Shown: positions 1-12,436 of the stretch, in pieces
Layout: each line of letters starts with the position of its first letter
Position numbering within the stretch: the first letter of the stretch is position 1
Notes under the pieces: generated by a model
Databases searched by the model: none
Seen by the model: only the letters and a program-made list of their open reading frames with translations
Told to the model about the DNA's origin: nothing
Source: Ignelater luminosus
Taxonomy: Eukaryota; Arthropoda; Insecta; Coleoptera; Elateridae
Reading direction: 5' to 3'
NCBI GenBank assembly: GCA_011009095.1
Contig: VTPC01000911.1
Coordinates: 112,330 to 176,329, forward strand
DNA length: 64,000 nt
Made by a program: the position numbers and the translations under genes

Positions 1-747
1 CAATAAGTTTAGGTGGATGCAAGTGGCGTTTTACCGTTTTTGAGATCAATTAGAACAGAAAAATGTAATTTTTCTTCTTTTGGATTGTTTTTGAGACAGT
101 TGCAACACTTCGATGCGCCATAGGATAGGGAACAAAAAAGGTTCAATGCACTTTTTTTCTTACAAGGTCATCTTCTAGGTCGAAAACGCGAAAGACTGAA
201 AACCTTGCAAATATGGCCCTGGAATGAACATCCTCTAAGCTAGAGAGATGAATCATTTTGCATTAAATGTACCCTAGTGACTTATACATGATTCTGTGAT
301 TAATGCTGAGATTCGTCATGTAGCTTTCCAAACTTTTGTGCAGTTTTCCTCCAAATTCGGTTAGAATAGCCGGAGGAACTTTGGAGATAGAAAATCTTAA
401 GATTTCTTGTGAATTCGTAATTTTTGTTTTTTCGTTGTTTGTGCCAGAACCATATGTCCTGCCGACTTGAAGCTTTAATCATCGTAAAGAGATAAAAACA
501 CGTAAAAAGTGTAATAGGCCTTTTTTTCCAAAAGGCACTCCTTGTACCTGAAAATTGGATTTGATGGTATAACGTGGAAAGTGAGATGCTCATAGGCATG
601 CAGTAGGATAGTCACTGGAAGTGTTGCGGGAAGATATCTCGCACACTCGAATATTTTATTCGTATGGTCAGAGGTATACCAAGAGTTATGTTAGACATAG
701 CACGTCTGTAAGGAGGCGATATGGGCCGACTGGCGATTTTTATGTAT
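1..747 (-). repeat. Unclassified dispersed repeat, copy 1 (cut by the window edge)
   Basis: The reverse complement of this stretch aligns by eye over its whole length with 37438-38225, with many substitutions and small indels. Shared landmarks include AAAATCGCCAGTCG at one tip, a block around AAAGTTCCTCCGGCTAT and a block around TTCGACCTAGAAGATGACC. Similarity stops near 747, so that is a real element edge, while the other side runs off the window at base 1. No conserved reading frame is shared by the two copies, so it is probably non-autonomous or a non-coding part of a larger element. Class unknown. Confidence 0.8.
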
Positions 748-3700
748 TTTAATAAACTTTTACCATACTGGGATTATTGGCGTTCCACTTGGCGTCTCGT
801 TGACCTAAAATGTTTTGTTAATATTTTGGAATTTTTCCTCATGGTTATGGAAGGATGATTATAAATTCTTCAGTGCTTGTTTTGTAGTCGTTTACATTTG
901 GGCATATTCCCAGCTCTTTTCGTTTCTCGAAAGTCCAATCTTAATAGAATTTTTTGTTCTCAAAAAATTGATTTTTGCTCTTAAAGTCTGAACATGCTCG
1001 TGAGGGAACAAAATACTATCACCAAATATACCTGGAAAGTGTGTAACAGATTTATTTCGAAAACTTAGTCTTTGTTGTGTTTTTGGCCTTTCCCATTGAA
1101 TGATGTTTACCGAATTAGTTTGGCTTTTTTTGTGTGTGTGTTAGAATCTTTTTGTCACTAATCAAAGCTCCAAACGTAAATGAGATGGAAGCTAGGCGCA
1201 TCTAATATTTAGACAGTTGTTCTCTTCCATTAATTTTATGGTTTCATGTTTATGCCTAAAGATGATAATTTCAATTTGAACTCTGCGCAACAGATTTCTG
1301 ATTTGTAGCTAAACGGGCCAGAAGATAGAAAGTTGCCTTGAATAATAAAATTTACTTTGACCATTCTTTATTAATTTTTTTCTTGAGCAATACCATTTTT
1401 TATTAAGCAAAGCAAGAAATGTGTATGCTGTAAAGCTTTGAAGAATCGAAACACAAAACAAAAAATGTTATCTATTGAAAAGATACAGAATAAGTTAAAG
1501 CCCTTTCAGTTCACTAAAAGAGATGAATCATTGAACAAAAGTTAAAGCTCTGTTTATGCAGAATAGAACAAAAACTCTAATAAGCATGATGCCAAAATAG
1601 GATAGATAAGTGATAGAATTTTGTGTTTATCCTTGCAATTGCTCCAAGTTTCACGCAATGAAATAACATTATTTTGAACTCGCCAAAAATTTTCTTACGT
1701 ATCGGAAGTCAAGTTCGTCAAGTCTCAATAAGTCTTCACTTAACTATCAATTATGAAGTCAGCTTTAATAAATAGCGAAGGTGGTATAGTGGTAGTGGTA
1801 TAAGACAATTATCATCAATATTCTCAATCCTGCATGTTCTATCTATAATTTGACTTTAGCTTGTATTGGTAATACTTTTAATAAAGATTGTGTGTACCAG
1901 AATCGTCGGGAGAAATTTCTTTTATATATTGCATTGATGTGAACTACCAAACACCACCTTGAGATATTGTGCAACATTAAAACTATTTTAATTAATCTGA
2001 ATAAAATTCCAGCAGTTGCACTACCATGCGAGTTTATTAATTTGACCAAATTCAGATTGAAACAAGAGAAAGGAGAGGCAACATTCATGATTCGTTTATT
2101 AGATCAGACCTATACGTATACACAAAAATAGAAAGTAATCTCACCGGTACGTCGTCGTAATCATAATTAAATTTATTCTTTTTAATGTTTTGCTCATCCC
2201 AAATTGATACTGCTCATCATCTATTTAGCAAGCAAGTCGTTTGATTGATTGATTAACATTTTGAAATCATAAATTTATTCTACAATATGCGTTTAACATA
2301 ATAAAAAGTTAGGTTATGTCGCGACTTTAATATGCACGTCAGGAAACGACATGTGATGTGTAGAATTCCTTAATTATTTATTATTGCACACCTACACTTA
2401 ATTATGAAATTTCTACGCTGGATTATTAACGAACATTAATAATTCTGCTAATTTATCTGTTTTTATAAAAATAAAATGTGTATTTTAATCCATTCATATA
2501 AAAACTTGTTTAATATGAGTTGCCTGCCTACCTATCGTGTCTTATCATAATCATTATGTAAGTTATGTGGTCATTACGTAAAGATACGTGTACGATATTT
2601 ATCTGATCAAGTTATTTAAGAACAAGAGGGGAAAAAGGAAAGAATACACTAAATAAAGCAAGGTCTGTGCAAGGAAAGATAAAAGGTTTTAAAGACATTC
2701 TCCTCCTTCGCCCCATTTCTTTCCTAGTGTCAAATCGGTGAAGTTCATAGCAGTAGAAAAATATTTGCAGTTATTACATTGCTCATGGCACAATAACTAT
2801 AAGAATTTAGTGCTTTAGGAATATTGCGAAAACCCGTTCCTTGTAAAAGATCCCGTCGCTCATTTTATTGCTGTATTTCGCCTTTTGTCTGGACGACTGC
2901 GCCTTCATAGAATGTTTAATTTTGTTTGTGACAATGCATGAAGGAATGCGATTTGTTTTGTACGTCTTGTTTTTATGGGTTAGCCTAATGAAACGTTTAT
3001 GCACGGTATGAAGTTTTATAGAAATTCTTTTGTATCTTCATTTCATGGTTGCATTTTTTTATATTATACGATATATTATATTACGAATGAGACATGAACT
3101 TTTCTATGGAATTTTTAATCTTGAAAAACCGCAACAAAAAAAAAAGACTTTTTATATGTATTATTCCAGAGAAAAATAAATAAAATAACTGTGAACTTTT
3201 TGAAAAACTTAACTGTTAACCTTTTTTTTGTTGTATCTCATTTGAGGTGCTAGGTATTGTTAACGTAATGGTAAAACGCTTTCAGAATAAATTGGAATGA
3301 GTTTACATTTTTTTTTGGAAATTTAACGCTTCATTCATTGTTGGTTTAAAGAAAACTAATAAAGAATCGATTCCTTTTTTTCATTAGCTTCACCCAAGTT
3401 CAGGATTCAAATGATATAAACTGCTCAAAGAAAATTGAGATCATGCTTCTTAGACATCAGTAAGATGAATTCAATACATAAAGTAGGTCATGTATTTAAC
3501 TTACAGCTCTGCTAATACAATCGTTGAAAAGGGTTTTTTATCCACCTGTGGACTGGATAGGAACGCAAATGGACGCAAACCTGGTAAAAAGACTATAGAA
3601 TTAAGAAATCTCTAGATGATAGTTGGATTTTCCTCTTTTTAATGATTAAGTATTGAATTAAAAGCTCAAAATCAACGTCTGATATGAATTTCCGAATTGT

Positions 3701-4425
3701 ATAGTGAAACCATTTTTTTTCTGTTTCGCTTTCAAGCAAAATTTCAATTTTCATCGCGACGTACAATTCGTTTTCAAAATCGTTTGGCTTTTGAGCGATT
3801 TAGTGGTTAACGATTCAAATAGACTTAATAATGAGCTTGGGATTGAATCAGTGTAATATAATGTGTGGAACTTCGATTGGGTTTTTGTTTACAAATTGAA
3901 ACTGATGGAGGTGATGAGTAAATGACTTTTCTGGAGGGTTTAAGTTTCTACTAGAATTTTCGAAGCATTTCTGTCTGGATTTGCTTCGATTATCATTGTC
4001 ATGTTTGTATTGCATAATTGTTACTTTTGAGTAATAGGTGCTCAATCATACCTAGGGTTATGTATTGAACTACACTCAATTAATCGTATTTTAAAGTGAA
4101 AATTAGAAAGAAAACTTAAATGTTAAATCCTGTTGTAGAACGACCAGATAGATCAGAAAGATCCAAAGAGAAAGAAAAAACAAAAGACAATTAAGACTTT
4201 TTTAAGGAATTCAAGCACAGCGTTAAAGAAGAACGATATATATTTGGGAAAGTCGGTATCATATATGTTGTGAAAAGAGCTGTACGTTCTAATAGAAAAA
4301 GATAAGCGAAGTAACTGTATGCAACGATGGTAGCCAAAACAAAAATGGAGAAGATAGAAGAAAGTAGCAAAATGAATTTAGGAATCAAAAATTCTAACAA
4401 TCTTACAAATGTATCTGTATTCTTA
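748..4425. other. AT-rich non-coding stretch, no gene seen
   Basis: I see only short chance reading frames, poly-A and poly-T runs and no recognisable protein similarity. Exons of a few codons could be missed. Confidence 0.6.
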
Positions 4426-4726
4426 ATCTTAATCAGGGTTGGAAAAAAATCGATTTTTTAAAAAAATTAGAAATCTGATTTTTTTTAAATCCTTGTCCTG
4501 CCCTGTCCATACTTGCAGTGGCTGTAAGCGTATTAAAGATTGGAGCTCTGAAAGTGCATTTTATTTTCTATGTCTTGCAGAAATTCTATTATTGTAGTTG
4601 AAGTGTTCAAGATTTATTTTAATTTAAAAGGCAGAAAACATGAATTATATTTATAATAATTAAAAAAGAAAAATTAATAAGGATAAAAATAAAAATGATT
4701 TAAATCAGACCAACCCTGATCTTAAT
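4426..4726. mobile_element. hAT-type MITE with perfect 8-bp target duplication
   Basis: The element proper is 4434-4718 (285 bp). It begins CAGGGTTGG and ends CCAACCCTG, a perfect 9-bp terminal inverted repeat, with further imperfect pairing inward. The flanking octamers 4426-4433 and 4719-4726 are both ATCTTAAT. Eight-base duplications and CAG...CTG ends are diagnostic of the hAT superfamily. The interior is rich in T and A runs and has no coding potential, so it is a non-autonomous copy. The perfect duplication suggests it is not very old. Confidence 0.88.
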
Positions 4727-5892
4727 AGTTTTAAGTCGAAACCAAAGGCGCCGAAACTGCCCAAACTGTATATGATTGTCTGGTTTGGACAACAGACCGG
4801 TGCAATTTTGCGGACGAACGTTCGCCAGTTGTGGAGTATCACAGAAAATGTCACCTTTGTGAACGAAACGAACTTTTTTGCGTGTTTCGGTTTGGCACGT
4901 TTACCCTGTACATAGCTTAAGAGAAACAAGTCAAAAACAATATTTGTTTAGATTTTTTTATAGTTAGATACTAAACACGATTTCATATGATACAGTTCGA
5001 ACTTTGGTTAGTTTTGCCGATAAACTTGGCAAGTTTTTCCCATCCCTGCTATCGATAGCCTTTTTGTGTTAGGTTGAATTGAACAACTTCAAACACAAGG
5101 TGGTCATTCTTTTAATTAGCGTCTTGGAAGCCCCTGCTATGCTTTTCTCTTCTACATTTTAATCGAGAAGTCGTCTAGCACTTTTTGTTTGATGTTTGTA
5201 AACGAAATTTCGAAATATATTTGTATTTTATTTTCCCTGATTAAGAATATCGATCGACCGTGTTTGCCATTCACAAACAGTTCTGAAGGTTCACACCTTG
5301 ATTCATTTGATACAGAATCTGTTGTAACCAAGAATTTGAAGTTTTTTCTATCATTATTTGGGCATTAAATCTATTATGCTATTGCAAATAATAATTGGTA
5401 CTGTATAGCTCTTTGTCTAAATCCTGCAGATCTATTACCAAAAAGCTGCTCAAATCTGGAAAACCTAAAAATCTTCTTTTTGAAACTAATGTGTTACTTG
5501 TTAGGTCTTTCGAAAGTCGATTTGATTGTAGACCTAAATCAGAGTTTGTTGAAGTTTTTCTCAAGATCTTGCAAAAAGTCTTTCTAGATTCTTTTAGTGT
5601 GAAACAAGTGCAACGCCACCCTTTTTAAGATTTCATTCATTCTCCCCGCACTACTGTCTTGAAGCAACTGTTACTCTTGATTTGGATAATAAACAATAAT
5701 AAATCTATCTCTTTACTATAAGTAAGTGATTCCTGATGGATCTTAAGGCATACTTCATTTATTTATAGCTTGAGCTGATTGGTAAAACGAACACAGTGAC
5801 ATTGATTGGATTTCAAATTTTTATTCTTTTGTTCATGTAGGGCTCGGAAATGGAACATATTTTATGTACTGGTGCGTATTTTTAATAGCAAG
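4727..5892. other. Non-coding stretch, no gene seen
   Basis: Two overlapping opposite-strand frames near 5379-5628 look like chance. No protein or RNA signature was found. Confidence 0.55.
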
Positions 5893-6176
5893 TATACAGT
5901 GTGTCCAAGATAAGGGTGCACAGCATGGGGATCTTGGAAACGGTAAAAGATACAGCATCGGTTAAATGGGATGAAAGTTGGCTATTTATAGGATCTTTTT
6001 GTTGGCGTTTGCAAAATCTAGATATCTTGAATAGTTTCCAAGATATTTAAAAAAAAAAGTAAGTTTCTCGATTTTCGTTATTATTTTTTCTTTCCTTTAT
6101 TTGAAGAGATATCGGAAAACTAAAACCACTTTTCCATTGCCACTTTTTGTTCTCTATTAAAATACACTAACAAATC
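5893..6176 (+). mobile_element. MITE-like repeat, TATACAGTGTGTCC family, copy 1
   Basis: This 284-bp block is nearly identical by eye to 32457-32738, in the same orientation. Both start with TAT(A/T)(C/T)AGTGTGTCCAAGATAAGG-type sequence and both stop at the same point, AATAC(A/G)CTAACAAA, so they share both ends and look like a unit of fixed length. A related but more diverged start occurs at 10948 and 29045. There is no reading frame. The superfamily cannot be told, because a clear inverted repeat at the second end is lacking. Confidence 0.75.
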
Positions 6177-9100
6177 GTTCACCGTATATGTCGGCCATAG
6201 CGATCAATTTTCAAACGAATCCATACTTTCAAAACAGGTCAATCGCGGCGGCAGGTTATTCATTTACATGCGTTCGAAGTGGTTGATCACATACGATTTG
6301 GCTGCCTGAGCCAGAACCATCTTATGCAATAGGCTAAACTAAGCTAAGGCTCGAGTGTCGCATCAAGAATAGCTGCCGTGCCAGGTCCAATCGTAAAATT
6401 CGCCTTTCCATGATTCCCAGTACAGGTTGCTCTTTTGTAATTCGCTCAACAGAGGAATATTGTTTTTTTTTAAAAGTTACAATTCCAGTCTAATCAGCAA
6501 AGAATTGCCCAATTGAATGACTTATGGGGAATGCTATAGTAAAGTCAAAATTCAAATATCTGATTTACTTTTTCAAATGAAAGAAACTGAAGATTTAAAT
6601 TTGCCTTTTTTGACATTCGTTTACTTTCAAATGCTTTCGATAGAACGTTAGAGATTTGGTCATGGGCTGAGCTCTGTCTTAGTGTCCAGGAAGTTTTTTT
6701 GTAAAGGTAATCCTTCACATTGACAGATTGCCAAGAAAACCAAAAAGCAAAGAATTTCGAAATGGGAATGGTCCGCGAATTTGTCCCTGTACTGCATGTG
6801 GGTGGGGCTCACTTTTACAGTTGTTGGAATATTATGAAAATTGCAGACAATAGTTGTATCTATGGCAATAATTCCCTAGGTCAGCTTATTGAATAATTCT
6901 AAAAGTGGATGTTAGAGTTACCTATTTAGTACATATTCTTGAAGACTGTGGTACGTACTTACATATTTTATTGAGAAAATCTGTTCTGAGGCCTGTGCAT
7001 GATACAAGAGAGTCGTAGATTGTAAAACACTCATGCCGTAATAGATCACTTGGGTTTGTCCTTTTGTTTCTAGAAAGTAACTAAGATTGTAAATATCAAA
7101 AGATGGAAACTAGATTCTATTTCGTAGTTAATTAAAAATCTTCAATCACTTTGTTTCACCCAAAATTTGTTTTGTTTGAAAACCTTACCTCGATGACGAC
7201 TACTTTTTTCGCATTTGAGTTATGTTTAATTGTAGTAGATGAGCTTAGTTTCGAATGATTACATTAGTTTGTTAGTTTCTGCATGTTTAGCAATGCTTCT
7301 ATTTCACTCTTCTCTAGGATTTTCCCCAAATACACATTCTTTATGACCAAAACGCTCTTGCTTGATAATAACGTAGTCTAATCATATCTATTATATTATG
7401 TTTTTCTCTGCTGTGTTCTTCTGAAGGCTGTTAGTAATGAATTCTTAAAAGAAAACCTAAAGTCATCCTATCTTGTTTTTAAGTGCATTGACCGATTGTA
7501 AGTTGGTGAGAGATAAATTAGGACAAATTAAAGTAGGTTATATCTGGAACAAGTATTGAATTCTGTTGAGTTAGGTTAGTTCCTCATCACAACGATCTGT
7601 GAAAACTAGTTTTCTTTTCAAAAAGGTCAAGTTTTGAAAGAAGCTAGAAATGCATGTACGTGAAAGGTTTAAAATGATTTATAATAATATTCACAATTAT
7701 AAAAAAACCCAAGAGTTTGTTCACACGCAACTATGTTATGTACATTTATTACGCTGTATCTATCCAATTTCTGCCTCCCACAATTTTTTTCTTCTTTGAA
7801 GAAAACTAAATTTAAATTAGCATTAAAAACATCATAGTAGGTTGACGGAGGAGTCCAACCAAATAAATAATTTTAAAATTCCATATTTCATCTTAATTTA
7901 TTATTCTTGTATATATTTGTCTTACTCTTTTTTTTGCGTGAATGACGTTTATTACTTGTATTAAAATTTCCAAAAATCTTTCTATATAATGTTAAATTTA
8001 ATTTCTCGAGCATAGTTTTTTTATTTTATTTGTGGCACTGACCTACGCTATAAATTTATTTCGCAAGATAAGAAAGAGTAAACTATAGCATGAAAATAAC
8101 CCAAATTGAATAAACTTCTTGATTGTTGTAAACATGTTTTTTGTTTTTAGTGTATGTAACTATAATACGCATACATAGAATGATGCAGTTTCCCAATTCC
8201 CAGGCTGATTTACACAAGTTTGTAAATTTTGCCTAAGATTGTTTTATTTTGCTCTTGGAGACTATTATCTAGACAATTTACCTTATCTAAGTGCTGGCGT
8301 TAAAAGGGGCCTCGCAGAGGAGTTACGTATAAAGAGCAATAACCTTTTTATAAATTTCAAAATATTTTTTTTCTTCAAACAATTTTTCCCAACAAATTTT
8401 TCGAGTTTTACACTAGAGACATGTTTTGCTTATGTAAATTTTATGAACGTAGTAAAACCAAGCCCCTAGATGGTTCTGAAGAAAACATGTTTTTTTTAAT
8501 GGATATTATACATTAATTAATATTCCACTTGTAGAATTTTTAACCCGATTAAAATGTTTTATTTGTTTATTACATTGTGGCTTATAAAACCGGGTTTGCA
8601 GCTATTTTTAGATATTGCGATGGAGATCTTTACTTTTTTTATTTTGGAATTTGCTGAAATTAAATTCATTTTTCCTTTAAGGGTAGCATTTAATTAATTA
8701 GGGAACCTTAATTTTTTACTTACATAATAATTATGGTACACAAAACGGAAGGAGATTCGAACACATCTCTTAAGATTATAGGAAGGAAGTTGAGAAGTTC
8801 CTTGCGTCTTGTAAGCAGTAGTTAAATATTACCTTAATAAAAAGGAAGTTGGTAGAAATCATGTTGGGATTTGGGAAGATCTACTTTGAGATTTTTCGAT
8901 TACAAGCTTCGTACTTGATTATGAAATCAAGCAAGCCTTGTTTGTGTAGTACACATTATTTGCAGTGTGAGAGATGAATATTTTATGTTCTAAAAGATAG
9001 CGCAAGCTAAAAATTAGTACAGTTATATTTACAGAATATTCTCAAGACCTACTTGATCATATTGTTAATTTAATTTGAACATTTTTATTTGGCAAACCAA

Positions 9101-10947
9101 AATACGTCGTCGGTACGCACTTACATAATAACAAAAATTAAAAGCAACGTTGCAAAACTTACATAGCAGTTCGCGTTATTATTGCTGTCATTCCTAAACA
9201 AATATTTATTTAACGAAAACATTCAGTTATAGTGTATTTGCTTCAGAAATGACTTTATTATTATATTATTACACTTACAAATATAATATAGGACACGATG
9301 CCAGACAGAGGCGTTTGACCTTAGCTGAGGTCGTTATAGCTCACAGTTTGCTGTATCCAAGGTCTTGATTAGGTATAGGTGTCGCGCATTGCACTTACGG
9401 GTATTTCTAGTTTATCAGGTTATGTTTTCCCGATTTTTTTCTTATTCCTTTTTTTTTGGTTAGGAAATAATTTAGGATATTTTAAATGGAGCTGACAGGA
9501 GAATTTCTAGAAAAAATTTGTTTTGGCTCGTACTCTCACATTAAATTTATAATTAAAGCGTGCATAAAAGATTTTGAAAATGACACTGCGACAAAAAATG
9601 CGTTTTAAGAGAAGTGAAGCGCTAGACACTGAAATATGCAGTGGTGGATGCGGATTTTTATCTTTGTTATTATGAGAAAATAGAAACACATTTGTATTAT
9701 GTACAAATCTTCAAAGAGGTAATAACAAAAATGGGTGTTAAAATAGAAGCTTGAAGCAAAGTGTACACATTTTCAAAATTCAATCTTAGTCCTGATCTCC
9801 AATTAAATAAAACTTCCGTTTATCGACATTTACAAAATATCCAAATATTTCATCTTAATTTAATCAGATTAACTTAATGACAAAATTCCATACTAAAGCA
9901 ATCAGAAAAGAGATTACAAAACGATTACAACCAGCTTAAAAACAGGAAGGATTGTTGTCTTGAACTCAGTGGCTTTGCGCAATAACTGTAAAATGGCTTG
10001 AAACGAATACTTTCCCTGAATCTATCGATCATCAAAAAAGAACAGTTTTTCAATTATGAAAGTAGAAAAGAAATACTATACCGTATTCGATGACCATCTG
10101 CACATATTGCTTGTAGTTGAGTCAATACCAGATAGTCCTTCAGGTCCGGAAACGAAAGTCATCCATATCTATCTGCTATTTATGTCGAGTATACGGTGTA
10201 AAGAACGGAACCAGTTAAGCATTAATGTAACTAACAGAGTACCTATGTATACCGAACTGGAAAGCATTTTAGTAACTTCATACGTTAACGTTACGGTAAC
10301 CATACCTTATGTTTTTTCTTTTTCAGGAGAAAATTTTCTGAATAGACGTTGTTCCTCTTATTATGACGATTTCAATTTTGTAACTGTCAATACAACTAAT
10401 TAAATTTTCTTGAGTAGTATACACGCCTACTAGGTTTCCTTCAAGATCATCTACAGTGTGTAGAAAAGTGCGATCTCTTATCTAAACCGCTTTGATTAGC
10501 AATGGAGATCAAAGAGCAAAATATTTTTGGCATAACAGATAGTAGGTATTTTGGGAAGTCCGAAGAGATGAATAATCGATCTTCAAAAGTTCTAAATGCG
10601 ACTTTCGACTTTAGATAACTGTAAATTCTTTATTCCTTAACAGACTACTATCAACAAACAGTTTTATTTATAAATTTGAAATTCTTCCAATTTATCACGG
10701 AGCATGATTCGGACTGAATAAATTGATACTATTGAGAGTTGATTTAATGAATCCGTACTAGAGATAGGATTGCTCAGAGCAGTTCAAGTTGCTGTTCCTG
10801 AATGCCTCATGATAGAACCCGCAGTTTTGATGATTTAGAATAGTATTTGGTTATCCTTTGATTTTTCCTCTTTGATTTCCATGTTTGGCTTCACTCGACA
10901 CAAGACTGACTACTATATTTTAATCAATTGTTTGAGAATATTCTGTG
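6177..10947. other. AT-rich non-coding stretch, no gene seen
   Basis: The part at 6190-6450 is richer in G and C and may be a remnant attached to the repeat on its left. The rest is A/T-rich with short frames only. The 115-codon frame at 10056-10403 has no recognisable similarity. Confidence 0.5.
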
Positions 10948-11556
10948 TATACAGGGTGTTCAGGATATGATGGGGCACATGGGGATATTGGAAACGGTAA
11001 TAGATACAAGATCGGCCAAATGGGGAAAAATTGCGCATTTACGTGCTCAGTAACAATCCGGATTTACATTTTCAAGAATTAATCCCATTACTGAGATACA
11101 GGGCGAAAACGAAAAATGTGCGTTTTCTAAAAACCTCCATATTTTATTTATTGTAAGAGATACATTAACCAAATTGTTAGGGCAGGGGTAATGGATAATG
11201 GGGACTTCAACAATGATCTTGAAAACGTTCTAAGCCTACTAAGTTTTACGCAATTGTATCGAAGTTTTGTTTTTCTTATCGGCGCCATATTGGATTTTTA
11301 CATTTTTGAAATCGTCATGAAAAGAGCTTTTCAAGCAAGTACAACATCCTTATGTTCGGTAAAAAACAATGATCACAGATAGCAACATTGCAATTTGAAC
11401 AAGTAGGCGTTGATTTAGAAAATTGTTCAACAACTGAATGTCGTCTTATTGTCTAAATAAATATGCTATTGTTCGAGCAATGCTCTAAATCAACCCCTAC
11501 TGTCTCTATTTGTGATCATCCTCATGTATCACATTTTATCCTGGATTCCCTGTTAT
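10948..11556. mobile_element. MITE-like element with TATACAGGGTGTTC ends and internal hairpin
   Basis: The left end TATACAGGGTGTTCAGGATA pairs with the right end when reversed (TATAACAGGGAATCCAGGATA) over about 40 bases with mismatches, giving an element of 609 bp. Inside, 11369-11516 folds on itself: GATCACAGATAG and GTAGGCGTTGATTTAGA on the left match the reverse complement of the right side. The left 100 bases resemble the copies at 5893 and 32457, for example the run GGAAACGGTAA. No transposase is encoded. Confidence 0.7.
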
Positions 11557-11668
11557 ATATTTGAAAAAAATCGTATTTCATTTGTTGAGAGATGAGAAGA
11601 AAATGACAGAAGACTTAAACTAAATAACGGACTCATCTTCTTACCTATTCTACCTTCATTGTTGATTC

Positions 11669-12047
11669 CTAGTCCTCGAAGAGGACCGGAAGCTGTTCTA
11701 GACCATTCGACTTTTTAGCCAACGAATTGAATTGTATTGTGGATCTAAGCCTATCCCACAAGATGATGACCTTGGAAAGACCGATGTGGTTGCAACAGCA
11801 GTCTTGGTTGTAGTTGCCGGCGTCGTCTGATACTGTGAAGTAAAGGTACACCTGTGTTGTTGGTTTGACGGACTTGTGGAATGCTGACTGAGATGTTGGG
11901 CGCCGGCACGTAGCTGGCAATAGAGACGAGAGATAACGACGGCACTTGTTGATGGACAACATTAAAGCAGAAACATCCAAAAATCAATCCATCAAAGTAG
12001 CCAAATTTGTATGTCATGGCACATTTTGATGAATATTTTTTAATCAC
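11669..12047 (-). other. Unresolved coding-like segment, minus strand
   Basis: Two overlapping minus-strand frames stay open here, at 11669-11980 (103 codons) and 11751-12047 (98 codons), and the third is also largely open. The stretch is richer in G and C than its surroundings. I recognise no domain in any frame. It may be a decayed transposon or gene fragment, or simply a low-stop GC-rich patch. Splice signals are not convincing. Confidence 0.25.
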
Positions 12048-12385
12048 AGGGTATCATCGTTAGGACACGTACATAAAGTGTTTATAAAATAATTTCAATT
12101 GCACGCAAATGGATGCATACTTAAACTACAAAACTGATTAGTTGACACATAAGAATTCTCGCGAAGAAATTGAAAAGCTTCACAACGTCTGTACTACGGA
12201 TATGCTGCAGCTGATGGTAGCAACCTTATGCGGTTTTGCTGGTAGTTTGTGGCATGGCAAATTCAAATAATTTGGATTTTCTCTGAGCTACGAAGAGGAT
12301 ATGGTGCTGAACCGAGTGCACAAAGACCAAACTAAGGCCCTACGGGATGAAGAAACAAGGAACTGGAACCACGGACTAACCACAG

Positions 12386-12436
12386 CTGACTTCTGAACAT
12401 TACCACACCTGACTTCTGAACATTACCACACCTGAC
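12386..12436. repeat. 23-bp tandem duplication
   Basis: Two perfect copies of a 23-base unit beginning CTGACTTCTGAACATTACC lie at 12386-12408 and 12409-12431, followed by the first five bases of a third. Confidence 0.95.

Noticed and set aside
1780-1850. GGTGGTATAGTGGTAGTGGTA resembles a tRNA D-arm / A box
   Set aside because: No B box (GGTTCGANTCC-like) or acceptor stem follows at the right distance, so there is no tRNA or tRNA-derived SINE support.
4191-4400. Minus frame of 69 codons with a strongly hydrophobic translation
   Set aside because: A/T-rich DNA produces Phe/Leu/Ile-rich frames by chance; no start context, splice signals or similarity.
8740-8790. GATTCGAAC word like a polymerase III B box
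   Set aside because: No matching A box at a suitable distance on either strand.
10056-10403. 115-codon plus frame with an internal TTTTTCTTTTTCAG splice acceptor
   Set aside because: No domain and no codon bias; the exon after the acceptor would be A/T-ending and unremarkable.
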